In this document: piece after piece, positions 1-6,543 of the stretch | Numbering within the stretch: the stretch's first letter is position 1 | Layout of the letters: each line of letters starts with the position of its first letter | Source of the DNA: Acidobacteriaceae bacterium | Lineage (GTDB): Bacteria; Acidobacteriota; Terriglobia; Bryobacterales; Bryobacteraceae | Direction: 5' to 3' | Assembly: GCA_019244945.1 (NCBI GenBank) | Contig: JAFASD010000331.1 | Coordinates: forward strand, 1 to 7,058 | Length of the DNA stretch: 7,058 nucleotides | Translations under genes and position numbers: made by a program | Notes under the pieces: generated by a model | Told to the model about the DNA's origin: nothing | Databases searched by the model: none | The model's input: only the letters and a program-made list of their open reading frames with translations

Positions 1-297
1 ATCGATTGGACAGCTCTGGAAGTAATTGCTGCCCTTGAACCGTATTGTTCCGGCTTCCTTTGCACTTACGTCGACAAAGAAGGCATGATGCAGGGAACTG
101 ACTTGGCTTGGTTTGAGCGGCTGAGAAACGCTACCGCGCACGAGTTAATTGCCGCAGGCGGAATTACGACAATGGATGATGTGAAGGCATTACTGGCGTT
201 GGACATTCATTGCGCAATCGGCATGTCGATCTATCGCGGTCGGTTACGCCTGGAGGATCTGCTGAGTCTCAATGAAGTACAGGAGGAATGCAAATGA
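1..297 (+). CDS. hisA: HisA-like ProFAR isomerase, C-terminal part (5' end outside window)
   Basis: The frame is open from base 1 and ends at TGA 295-297, giving 98 visible residues. HisA is a cytoplasmic (beta/alpha)8-barrel enzyme that isomerises ProFAR to PRFAR, the fourth step of histidine synthesis. The visible part fits the C-terminal barrel half. Residues 18-33 (GFLCTYVDKEGMMQGT) correspond to the strand carrying the second catalytic Asp, usually followed by RDG and here by KEG. AAGGI at about 53-57 and GMSIYRGRL at about 75-83 match the two phosphate-binding segments and the GxALYxGR ending. The KEG variant and the Met/Gln-rich loop make this a divergent HisA. The ATG ATG pair at 85-90 lies inside the conserved motif and is not the start. 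Another HisA/HisF-fold isomerase is possible. The stop overlaps the next gene, so the two are probably co-transcribed. Confidence 0.8.
   Translation: MDWTALEVIAALEPYCSGFLCTYVDKEGMMQGTDLAWFERLRNATAHELIAAGGITTMDDVKALLALDIHCAIGMSIYRGRLRLEDLLSLNEVQEECK
281..286 (+). promoter_or_regulatory. Strong Shine-Dalgarno site AGGAGG for the dehydrogenase gene
   Basis: AGGAGG lies inside the last codons of the hisA-like gene. It is 7 bases from the ATG at 294 but only 1 base from the ATG at 288. The normal spacing therefore selects 294 as the start of the downstream gene, which also creates an ATGA stop/start overlap. This is the clearest ribosome binding site in the window. Confidence 0.75.
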
Positions 298-1610
298 GGC
301 AGATTGGCTGGACAGCATTGCTGAGCGTGGCGGCGTTTTCAACTGTGTGGATGATTCGCGGAGCAGCTCTGAGCCCTGACGATTCCGATGTCAAGGACGT
401 GATTACCGGGACGGCCGCGTTCGATGATTACCGCACGGAAAAGCCCGGTCTGTTCCGAAGGATAACTGTAGCCGACCTGCCGAAGCCGTATGCAACAGAG
501 GGCGTATCGAACGGACCATCTGTTGTTCCCAGACCCGCGGATGCATGGCCGCAAGCGCCGGAGGGCTTCAAAGTCGAATTGTACGCAGACCAACTGGCCA
601 GCCCTCGGGAAATCCGAACCGCGCCGAACGGCGATCTGTTCGTTGCTGAAAGTTATGCGGGTCAAGTCGATGTATTTCGCGGCATGACCAAGGACGGAAA
701 ACCGGAACAGAAATCGACGTTTGCAAGGGGGCTGCACAACAATTTCGGCATCGCCTTTTATCCGCTTGGGAAGGATCCACAATGGGTCTACATTGCGAAT
801 ACGAACTCCGTTGTGAGATTTCCGTATCACAACGGCGATTTGACGGCGACCGGCTCGCCCGAGACGATCGTCGAAAAGCTTCCTTCCGGTGGTGGTCACT
901 GGACACGCGATCTCGCATTTTCTCCCGACGGCAGCAAGCTGTTCGTTTCGGTTGGTTCAGCTTCGAACGTGGACGATCCCGATACGCATCCCAACGAATT
1001 TCATAGGGCAGACATCTTGGAATACACCCCCAAAGGCGAATTCGTTCGCGTTTACGCGTGGGGCATTCGCAATCCTGTAGGCATCGCCGTTAATCCGCAC
1101 ACGGGTCAGTTGTGGTGCTCAGTAAATGAGCGGGACATGCTGGGAGACAATCTCGTGCCGGATTACATTACTTCCGTGAAGGAAGGCGGCTTCTATGGCT
1201 GGCCGTGGTACTACATGGGCGATCACCAAGACCCGCGGCTCGCCGGAACTCACCCGGAGCTGAAGGGCAAAGTCACGGTTCCCGATGTTCTATTGCAGCC
1301 GCATAATGCTTCGCTCGAGATGACCTTTTACGAAGGAAACCAGTTTCCGAAGCAATATAGAGGCGACATTTTCGCAGCCGAGCACGGCTCCTGGAACAAG
1401 GCAGTGCGCGCTGGCTATGAAGTTGTTCGCGTCCCGCTGAATGGCGGAAAAGCCAAAGGCGAGTACGAAGATTTTGTAACCGGGTTCGTCACGCCAAACG
1501 GAGATGTGTGGGGGCGGCCGGTAGGAGTCGCGGTGGCTCCAGACGGGTCGTTGATGGTTACCGACGACGGCTCTAAATCAATCTGGCGCGTGAGCTATAC
1601 CGGGAAGTGA
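294..1610 (+). CDS. Secreted PQQ-dependent sugar (sorbosone-type) dehydrogenase, six-bladed beta-propeller
   Basis: The 438-residue product fits the soluble aldose/L-sorbosone dehydrogenase family, periplasmic quinoproteins that oxidise sugars with PQQ and pass electrons to the respiratory chain. Start 294 is chosen over 288 because AGGAGG (281-286) is spaced correctly for it. Residues 1-25 form a signal peptide (Arg2, hydrophobic core about 4-20, AA near 24-25) with no lipobox Cys. The propeller starts near residue 88. Family motifs are PREIRTAPNGDLFVAES (104-120), GGHWTRDLAFSPDG (200-213), WGIRNPVGIAVNP (256-268), the Trp/Tyr-rich GGFYGWPWYYMG (298-309), AAEHGSWN (361-368) and GRPVGVAVAPDG (407-418). 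By analogy with soluble glucose dehydrogenase, H202 would be the catalytic base, and R259-N260 and R408 cofactor or active-site residues; this mapping is by eye. The substrate is unknown. No PQQ synthesis genes are visible here. It may be co-transcribed with the hisA-like gene before it and the ligase gene after it. Confidence 0.85.
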   Translation: MRQIGWTALLSVAAFSTVWMIRGAALSPDDSDVKDVITGTAAFDDYRTEKPGLFRRITVADLPKPYATEGVSNGPSVVPRPADAWPQAPEGFKVELYADQLASPREIRTAPNGDLFVAESYAGQVDVFRGMTKDGKPEQKSTFARGLHNNFGIAFYPLGKDPQWVYIANTNSVVRFPYHNGDLTATGSPETIVEKLPSGGGHWTRDLAFSPDGSKLFVSVGSASNVDDPDTHPNEFHRADILEYTPKGEFVRVYAWGIRNPVGIAVNPHTGQLWCSVNERDMLGDNLVPDYITSVKEGGFYGWPWYYMGDHQDPRLAGTHPELKGKVTVPDVLLQPHNASLEMTFYEGNQFPKQYRGDIFAAEHGSWNKAVRAGYEVVRVPLNGGKAKGEYEDFVTGFVTPNGDVWGRPVGVAVAPDGSLMVTDDGSKSIWRVSYTGK

Positions 1611-1623
1611 GATCCTACGCTCG

Positions 1624-2889
1624 ATGGCCGTAGCCGATGTCGACGCTCCGGTAAAGCTGAACCTCCCCGGCAGGATTCGAGAGAAGATCGGTCCCATAGG
1701 ACTGTATGCCGCGCTCGCCGCATACACGCTATTCACCCTCGATGGCGGCGATATTGCGCCCCGAATAGTCTCCGCGATACTGCTAGTGCTGACCGCGTGC
1801 TATCTCGGCATTCCGTTCCAACAAAGGCTGGTCTTTCGTCTTCCGGTGATTTGTCTGTTTGGAATGGCGTGCTATGGCGTCGCGCAAACTCTATGGTCGA
1901 GCCAAAAGATCGTCTATAACGGCTGGACGGGCGTGCTCTTCTGGTTCACCGCCGCCTCTATTGGGCTGCTTGCCACTCAGTTGTTCCAGGATCGTGATAC
2001 GGCGGCGCGGTTCCGAATCGCTTTTGTCGTATTCGGAAGCGCAGTTTGCCTGCTCGATCTGCTCGAGCAAGGCTCGCATACAAACAAATACTACTGGCTA
2101 GTAGCGAGCAGATATCACTCCGTGTATGGCCCGTTTTCGTATTGGAACAATTTTGCGCAGTTTGTCGAGCTTTTCCTTCCGATAACCCTCTGGCTAGGTC
2201 TGGGTGGGCGAAAACCGGTCGTGCCTTACATTCTTCTCAGCGCATTGCAAATCGGCGCGGTAGTCGCTTCCGGATCGAGAGCGGGCGCGTTCCTGGCGAT
2301 CGTGGAACTGATCACCGTGTTGGTACTCGTCTATTTGCAAAACAGAAATAAAGCGCTGTTGTACGGAGCGGCGCTCGCGCTCGGGCTGAGCTTGGTATTC
2401 GTTTACGCCGCGGGCTTCGATACCCTGCTTGGGAAACTGCAGCAGAACGATCAATTGAGTGTCCGCCGCGACATAAACAAATCGTCACTGGCAATGATCC
2501 GGCAACGCCCTTTGACCGGTTGGGGGCTCGAGACCTATGTGCCCGTTTATCGAATGTTTGCCCGGTACGACGATGGCACTTACGTGAATCGGGCCCACAA
2601 TGATTGGCTGCAATGGACTGCCGAGGGAGGTATTTTCTTTGCGGGATTGATGCTCGTGGCCTTCGTTTGGAGTATCCGACCCGCGATTCGCTCCGTGTGG
2701 GGAGTCGGAGTGATTGCGGTCTGTCTTCACGCGCTGGTAGATTATCCGTTTGCCCGGTTTGGGGTCTGCGGATGGTATTTCGCTTTAATCGGAATGCTTG
2801 CGGCGCAAACCGCCGTGAAGCGAACGGTGGAGCAGCAGCTCAAGGCGAGAGGCTCGCGACGTTTCCTCTATCGCAGAACTGCGGCATAG
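1624..2889 (+). CDS. O-antigen ligase/polymerase family membrane protein (WaaL/Wzy-like)
   Basis: This 421-residue polytopic inner-membrane protein has about eleven or twelve hydrophobic segments (roughly 24-40, 46-64, 72-90, 100-120, 131-148, 176-194, 198-215, 218-238, 244-264, 333-350, 360-376, 379-396). Members of the family transfer or polymerise undecaprenyl-linked glycans on the periplasmic face. Family signatures are ASGSRAGAF (215-223), then a large hydrophilic loop (about 265-332) containing VRRD (280-283), a PLTGWGLETY segment (296-305) and AHNDWLQWTAEGG (324-336). H325 matches the conserved loop His of WaaL-type ligases. Ligase and polymerase cannot be told apart from sequence alone. 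ATG 1624 is the first possible start after an in-frame TGA at 1591-1593. Its ribosome site is poor, and it lies 13 bases after the dehydrogenase stop, so coupling or read-through transcription is likely. The rmlA/rmlC-like genes downstream support a surface-polysaccharide role. Confidence 0.82.
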   Translation: MAVADVDAPVKLNLPGRIREKIGPIGLYAALAAYTLFTLDGGDIAPRIVSAILLVLTACYLGIPFQQRLVFRLPVICLFGMACYGVAQTLWSSQKIVYNGWTGVLFWFTAASIGLLATQLFQDRDTAARFRIAFVVFGSAVCLLDLLEQGSHTNKYYWLVASRYHSVYGPFSYWNNFAQFVELFLPITLWLGLGGRKPVVPYILLSALQIGAVVASGSRAGAFLAIVELITVLVLVYLQNRNKALLYGAALALGLSLVFVYAAGFDTLLGKLQQNDQLSVRRDINKSSLAMIRQRPLTGWGLETYVPVYRMFARYDDGTYVNRAHNDWLQWTAEGGIFFAGLMLVAFVWSIRPAIRSVWGVGVIAVCLHALVDYPFARFGVCGWYFALIGMLAAQTAVKRTVEQQLKARGSRRFLYRRTAA

Positions 2890-3777
2890 ATGGTTCTCCT
2901 CTGGCTCCTTGCCGCTCTTCTCCTTGGGAACGTCTCCGCTTTTCAGGCAAGGCCGGCAGATCTGAAGTCGCAATTCGAAACTGCGCGAGAATTGAAGACT
3001 ATATCTCCGCGAGGCGATCTGAAATCGATTCGACTCGTCACTTGGAATATCGAGCGCGGCGAGCAACTCAGCATCATCAGCTCCGAGCTTCAGCGCAACT
3101 CAGCGGATCTCTTCTTGCTACAAGAAGTGGATTGGAACGCAAATCGAAGCGGGCAAATAGACGTGGGCGCTGCCCTCGCCGAGCGGCTGCGGATGAACCT
3201 GTCGTATGCCATCGAGTTCGAAGAACTGGGGCAAGAACATGGGAGACCGGCTTTCATCGGACAAGCTACTCTGACGCGCATGCCGATTCAGAATTCGAGA
3301 GTGCTGCGTTTTCAAGCACAATCCAACTGGTGGAAACCGCATAGCTGGATTCCTTCTTCCGTGCCAATCCTGCAGCGACGTCTTGGCAGCCGTATTGCCC
3401 TGGTGACCGAACTCGAATTCGCCGGGCGCTTGCTGGTGGTGTACAACGCGCACCTGGAGAGCCGCAGTATGGGCCGCGTTCAATCTGAGCAGCTAGACGA
3501 GATTCTTGCTGATTTGAAGAAATATCCGCCGAACACACCCGCAATCATTGCGGGCGACATGAACAGCAAATACTTCCCGTCCGTTTTCTTGAAGCAACTG
3601 CAACAGGAAGGTTTCCAAAGCGCGACGGGAGATCGCATCGAGCGGACTCACGCCATCGCCATGGCGCTCGATTGGATTTTCGCGAGAGGTCCTGTGAAGC
3701 TCGAGGCGGGAAAAGTGCGCCGGGATTTGAAAGGCTCGGACCACTATCCCATCTACGCCGAACTCGTCGCGCAGTAG
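2890..3777 (+). CDS. Secreted endonuclease/exonuclease/phosphatase (EEP) family protein
   Basis: The 295-residue product has the EEP (DNase I/exonuclease III/sphingomyelinase) fold, whose members are metal-dependent phosphodiesterases or phosphatases. The expected active-site blocks appear in order: TWNIERG (51-57, N53), LLQEVD (76-81, E79), VYNAHLES (184-191, N186 and H188), AGDMNS (221-226, D223 and N225), LDWIFA (260-265, D261) and SDHYPI (283-288, D284 and H285). The catalytic set looks complete. Residues 1-18 (MVLLWLLAALLLGNVSAF start) form a signal peptide, probably cleaved after VSA or nearby, so it acts outside the cytoplasm. The substrate (nucleic acid, phospholipid or another phosphodiester) cannot be read from the sequence. 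The start codon directly follows the ligase stop (TAGATG) with no Shine-Dalgarno sequence, so translation is probably coupled to the ligase. It ends 15 bases from the convergent haloperoxidase gene. Confidence 0.85.
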   Translation: MVLLWLLAALLLGNVSAFQARPADLKSQFETARELKTISPRGDLKSIRLVTWNIERGEQLSIISSELQRNSADLFLLQEVDWNANRSGQIDVGAALAERLRMNLSYAIEFEELGQEHGRPAFIGQATLTRMPIQNSRVLRFQAQSNWWKPHSWIPSSVPILQRRLGSRIALVTELEFAGRLLVVYNAHLESRSMGRVQSEQLDEILADLKKYPPNTPAIIAGDMNSKYFPSVFLKQLQQEGFQSATGDRIERTHAIAMALDWIFARGPVKLEAGKVRRDLKGSDHYPIYAELVAQ

Positions 3778-3792
3778 ATAGCCTCCAGTGCA

Positions 3793-5340
3793 CTACACAG
3801 TCGCGATTGTTCCATCAAATTTCGTAAACGTCAGGCCTTTGAAATCCTCGTTGTACATAGGCTTCTGATCGCGGAGCAGGCGCATCGCAACTTCCTCACC
3901 GAGAAGCAGCGAGTTCTTGTAATCCGAACGCCAGTGGACCGCTGCATGAGCCCGTCCCAGACCGATGTTCGCAGCCAATTTATTCATCTCTCCGGCGATG
4001 GTCAACTGCCCTGCATCCGTGCCCGTGTAAGGGAGAAGAGTCAACCCGTCGTCGCTCGGCACTACGGGATCGGGTACAACCCAGGTGTCGCCAAAAAAGG
4101 CTTTCACAATAGTCGCGCAAGCGCCTGCAACCGTCCCATGGCCCTGTCCATAGGACGGGTGCTGAGGACAGCCTTCGGGAAATGCGTGCGGAAGAAGATA
4201 GCTGTTGTTTCTTGCAAAGACAGCTTGAACTGCAGCCGAGTTCAAAATGTCGCTATGGAGTGGATACTCTTTCGCCCCGCTTAATGCGTTGTGAACGCGT
4301 CCTCCGAATTCCTCCGGACGCAGGTGACGATGGACAAACCACTTCTGATACCAGACGCACTTTAAGGCCCGGGTGGCCACTTCGGCGACCAGAGCTTTCA
4401 AATGAGGAGTCCCGAAGGTTCCGAATCCCTGCTGGGTTTTGGATTGCACGTAAGGATTGCCGGGATTGAAAGGAGCGCCGGCATCGACCAGATATAGACA
4501 GGCATTGAAGTATGCCTCAAAAAGCACGTCTACGTGAACGTATTGAGAGATGTCGCGCCCATTCCGGATGTAGCGTCGTTGCGGATCGAAGCGATTCGCC
4601 GGAAAGGGTCCCTGGCCATTCTGGACGGCGAGCCAGGATGCGAAATCGGTCATCCAATCCGTGCCGCCCCCGTTTAGAGGCAGCAGGGTTTGGAATTTTT
4701 GGATAAGCTGGGCTGCTCCGAACTCGAGGTCTTTATAGAGGAATTGCGAAATGTACGGACCCACGAGATCTCCCGGAAATGAACCACGAAACAGCGTGTT
4801 CGGGGTAATTTTGCCGGTATTGGGATCTCTTGGACCGCGAAAATCGGTTAAGCCGTTCAATTCATCCACGGCCTTCTGCGCAGTCGGGTCTGTCTCATAT
4901 TTGGAAAAGGCCACGTCGCGGAGCAGGGCCTGCCAATACAGTTCAACCGCTTCGCCGGCCTTTTCAGCACTCGCAAACGCCGGCGGAGGCTCGAGGTAGA
5001 GAGCGTGCGAATCCGCGCCTTCCAAATCATAGGCGAGACCTGACTGCGGATCCACCAGTGTCGCATTTCCTCCTATCGTGATGTTTTCGAAATCCGCGGG
5101 ATCGCCGGTCTTCAGGGCGTTGATCAACGTGCCGTATGAGGCCAGGTCTGGTTCGCCTAATGCGTTGTGGACCAAGCCCTTCGAATAGTTCGCGATCTTG
5201 CCTGGGTAGAGTTCTTCATCCCCATTGTTGGGGTGATGAGGAATTGGCCTCAAAAACTCTTCGACCGCTGCGGTCTGGCGTTTGTTGAATGCCTCTATGC
5301 GGCGCGCTTCTGCGTTTGAGCTGATTCTGATTTCGTCCAT
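3793..5340 (-). CDS. Vanadium-dependent haloperoxidase homologue (PAP2/acid phosphatase superfamily)
   Basis: Vanadium haloperoxidases use H2O2 and bound vanadate to oxidise halides. This 515-residue product carries the C-terminal helical-bundle motifs. YQKWFVHRHLRPEE (331-344) supplies K333 and R341, spaced 8 apart as in algal bromoperoxidases. HPSYGQGHGTVAGA (394-407) supplies G400 and the acid-base H401. GRAHAAVHWRSD (462-473) supplies R463 and H469, the expected vanadate-ligating His six residues after Arg. The tail GEMNKLAANIGLGR also resembles algal bromoperoxidase. The Ser normally found in PSGH or GSGH is Gln399 here, so halide chemistry is uncertain and a phosphatase-like or different oxidative role is possible. 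No signal peptide or membrane segment is evident, so export is unproven. ATG 5338-5340 is the first available start: an in-frame TAA lies two codons upstream. The ribosome site is weak (GGTAAGG close to ATG). It faces the EEP gene tail to tail. Confidence 0.83.
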   Translation of the reverse strand: MDEIRISSNAEARRIEAFNKRQTAAVEEFLRPIPHHPNNGDEELYPGKIANYSKGLVHNALGEPDLASYGTLINALKTGDPADFENITIGGNATLVDPQSGLAYDLEGADSHALYLEPPPAFASAEKAGEAVELYWQALLRDVAFSKYETDPTAQKAVDELNGLTDFRGPRDPNTGKITPNTLFRGSFPGDLVGPYISQFLYKDLEFGAAQLIQKFQTLLPLNGGGTDWMTDFASWLAVQNGQGPFPANRFDPQRRYIRNGRDISQYVHVDVLFEAYFNACLYLVDAGAPFNPGNPYVQSKTQQGFGTFGTPHLKALVAEVATRALKCVWYQKWFVHRHLRPEEFGGRVHNALSGAKEYPLHSDILNSAAVQAVFARNNSYLLPHAFPEGCPQHPSYGQGHGTVAGACATIVKAFFGDTWVVPDPVVPSDDGLTLLPYTGTDAGQLTIAGEMNKLAANIGLGRAHAAVHWRSDYKNSLLLGEEVAMRLLRDQKPMYNEDFKGLTFTKFDGTIATV

Positions 5341-5435
5341 GCCTTACCAGGATAGGTGGAGCAGGAAAATGCCGCGTCCGGGGAACGCATCTATACGAAG
5401 AGCCGCGTTCTAATATAGGGTGAAGACGGGCTGTC
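5341..5435. promoter_or_regulatory. Divergent intergenic region, probable promoters for both sides
   Basis: This 95-base gap separates the minus-strand haloperoxidase gene from the plus-strand small membrane protein gene, so each should have a promoter here or very near. A -10-like TAATAT lies at 5411-5416 on the + strand, 19 bases before the ATG at 5436, and a TATAGA lies at 5395-5390 on the - strand. Neither has a recognisable -35 hexamer at normal spacing. The promoter assignment comes from gene orientation, not a strong motif. I see no operator-like inverted repeat. Confidence 0.35.
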
Positions 5436-5702
5436 ATGAATAAGTACGAATTGCGCGCTGAACAACAAAGGAAGGCGGCGCTGCGCTTTTCCATGATGTT
5501 GTGGACGGCGGGCTTGGGCTTGATTGTTGTGGTGCTGACGATTGTAGGCCTCAACAACTCGGCTCCGCGGGGATACTTTTCCAAGACTGCCATCGGACTC
5601 GCTGTTTTGCTGTTGCTGTTGCGGCAAATGACGCGCCGGCTGAAAGGCAGGTCACCCCGAGCGGCTCAGCCGGATCCGAAATCGCAGTTGAAGTTGGATT
5701 AA
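5436..5702 (+). CDS. Small two-helix membrane protein of unknown function
   Basis: I do not recognise a family for this 88-residue product. It has a polar, charged N-terminus (1-17, including RAEQQRK), a first hydrophobic segment (about 18-39), a short loop with NNSAPRGY (40-48), a second hydrophobic segment (about 51-63, Leu-rich) and a basic tail (RRLKGR at 67-72) followed by a Pro/Lys/Gln-rich end. The positive residues at both ends predict both termini in the cytoplasm. Coding is supported by the sharp amphipathic pattern, by its position as first gene after a divergent gap, and by the absence of a competing frame with better character. The ribosome site is weak (GACGGG-like). It lies 64 bases before the rmlA-type gene on the same strand and may share its transcript. 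Confidence 0.6.
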   Translation: MNKYELRAEQQRKAALRFSMMLWTAGLGLIVVVLTIVGLNNSAPRGYFSKTAIGLAVLLLLLRQMTRRLKGRSPRAAQPDPKSQLKLD

Positions 5703-5766
5703 TCCATAACTTGATCCTTACCCTCCATTCCGGATCTGAAAGAGCACTGTTGCTAAGAGTAATTCT

Positions 5767-6543
5767 ATGAAGGGCATTGTCTTGGCCGGGGGCACAGGAA
5801 GCCGTCTATTTCCTCTAACCAAAATCACAAATAAGCATTTATTGCCTATCTTCGATAAGCCCATGATTTATTACCCAATTTTGACACTTGTCGAGGCCGG
5901 GATCCAGGATTTACTTATTGTGACCGGCGGCAGAAATTCCGGCGATTTTCTGCGTTTACTCGCAAACGGCAAGGAGTTTGGGCTGAAACACATCAACTAC
6001 ACCTACCAGGAGGGGGAAGGCGGAATCGCGGAGGCCCTCGCGCTTGCCGAACACTTTGCAGAGAGCAGTAAGATCTGCGTGGTGCTCGGCGACAACATCA
6101 TCGAAGGTTCCATCGCCGAAGCTGTTCGCGAGTTTCAAAGTCAGGACCGCGGCGCCAAGATTCTTCTCAAAGAAGTTCAAGATGCCGAGCGATTCGGCGT
6201 GGCTGAGATTAAGGGCGATCGCATCGTAGGCATCGAAGAAAAACCGGCAAAGCCTAAATCTAACTACGCTGTAACGGGAATTTACATGTATGACAACACG
6301 GTGTTCGATAAAACGCGGACTCTCAAGCCATCTGCTAGGGGTGAACTTGAAATTACAGATGTGAATAACGCTTACATCGAAGAAGGCACGATGACCTTCA
6401 ATTATCTCGAGGGTTGGTGGACAGACGCCGGTACGTTTGACTCCTTGCTCCGAGCAGCCAATCTGGTTCATGAAACCAAGCGCAAGCGGGAGCCCCCGAC
6501 TGGTTCCGCCCTCGCTCGCGATGCAGCAGGAGTTGAAGAGTGA
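5767..6543 (+). CDS. rmlA: Short RmlA-type glucose-1-phosphate thymidylyltransferase
   Basis: RmlA joins dTTP and glucose-1-phosphate to make dTDP-glucose, the first step to dTDP-rhamnose and other deoxysugars; it is cytoplasmic. The 258-residue product starts with the nucleotide-binding loop LAGGTGSRLFPLT (6-18), followed by TNKHLLPIFDKPMIYYPI (21-38, K23 in the signature position). Other family blocks are LGDN (107-110, metal-binding D109), EEKP (157-160), NYAVTGIYMYD (166-176), SARGELEITDVN (189-200) and WWTDAGT (217-223, D220). Canonical RmlA is about 290 residues. This one lacks most of the C-terminal extension and has EGGIAEAL where the classical enzyme has a GLAQA-type segment. It belongs to the short RmlA-like group, for which another sugar-1-phosphate or nucleotide is possible. 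AAGAG at 5755-5759, 7 bases from the ATG, is a plausible ribosome site. Its TGA overlaps the next start (TGATG). Confidence 0.85.
   Translation: MKGIVLAGGTGSRLFPLTKITNKHLLPIFDKPMIYYPILTLVEAGIQDLLIVTGGRNSGDFLRLLANGKEFGLKHINYTYQEGEGGIAEALALAEHFAESSKICVVLGDNIIEGSIAEAVREFQSQDRGAKILLKEVQDAERFGVAEIKGDRIVGIEEKPAKPKSNYAVTGIYMYDNTVFDKTRTLKPSARGELEITDVNNAYIEEGTMTFNYLEGWWTDAGTFDSLLRAANLVHETKRKREPPTGSALARDAAGVEE

Noticed and set aside
288..293. ATG at 288 as the start of the dehydrogenase gene
   Set aside because: It would leave only 1 base between AGGAGG and the start codon; the ATG at 294 has normal 7-base spacing.
339..899. Antisense open frame of 186 codons inside the dehydrogenase gene
   Set aside because: It lies wholly within a well-supported gene, has no recognisable motif and no convincing start context.
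2604..3344. Long open + strand frame (246 codons) spanning the ligase/EEP junction
   Set aside because: Its translation is Arg/Ser/Cys-rich with no domain character, and it overlaps two genes with clear family motifs in another frame. It is a shadow frame.
3787..3794. Perfect 8-base palindrome AGTGCACT between the convergent EEP and haloperoxidase genes, considered as a terminator or operator
   Set aside because: It has no loop, does not extend beyond 8 bases and has no T-tract on either side. A palindrome this short is expected by chance, so no terminator is called in this 15-base gap.
5713..5736. Inverted pair GATCC / GGATC before rmlA, considered as a hairpin or attenuator
   Set aside because: The stem is only 5 bases with a 14-base loop and no U-rich tail, too weak to support a terminator or regulatory fold.
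5711..5740. TTGATC as a possible -35 box for the rmlA gene
   Set aside because: At 17-18 bases spacing the -10 position reads ATCTGA or TCTGAA, a poor match to TATAAT, so I do not call a promoter.
5956..6471. Antisense open frame of 171 codons inside the rmlA gene
   Set aside because: It is the complement of conserved RmlA motifs and looks like a codon-bias shadow, with no family features of its own.
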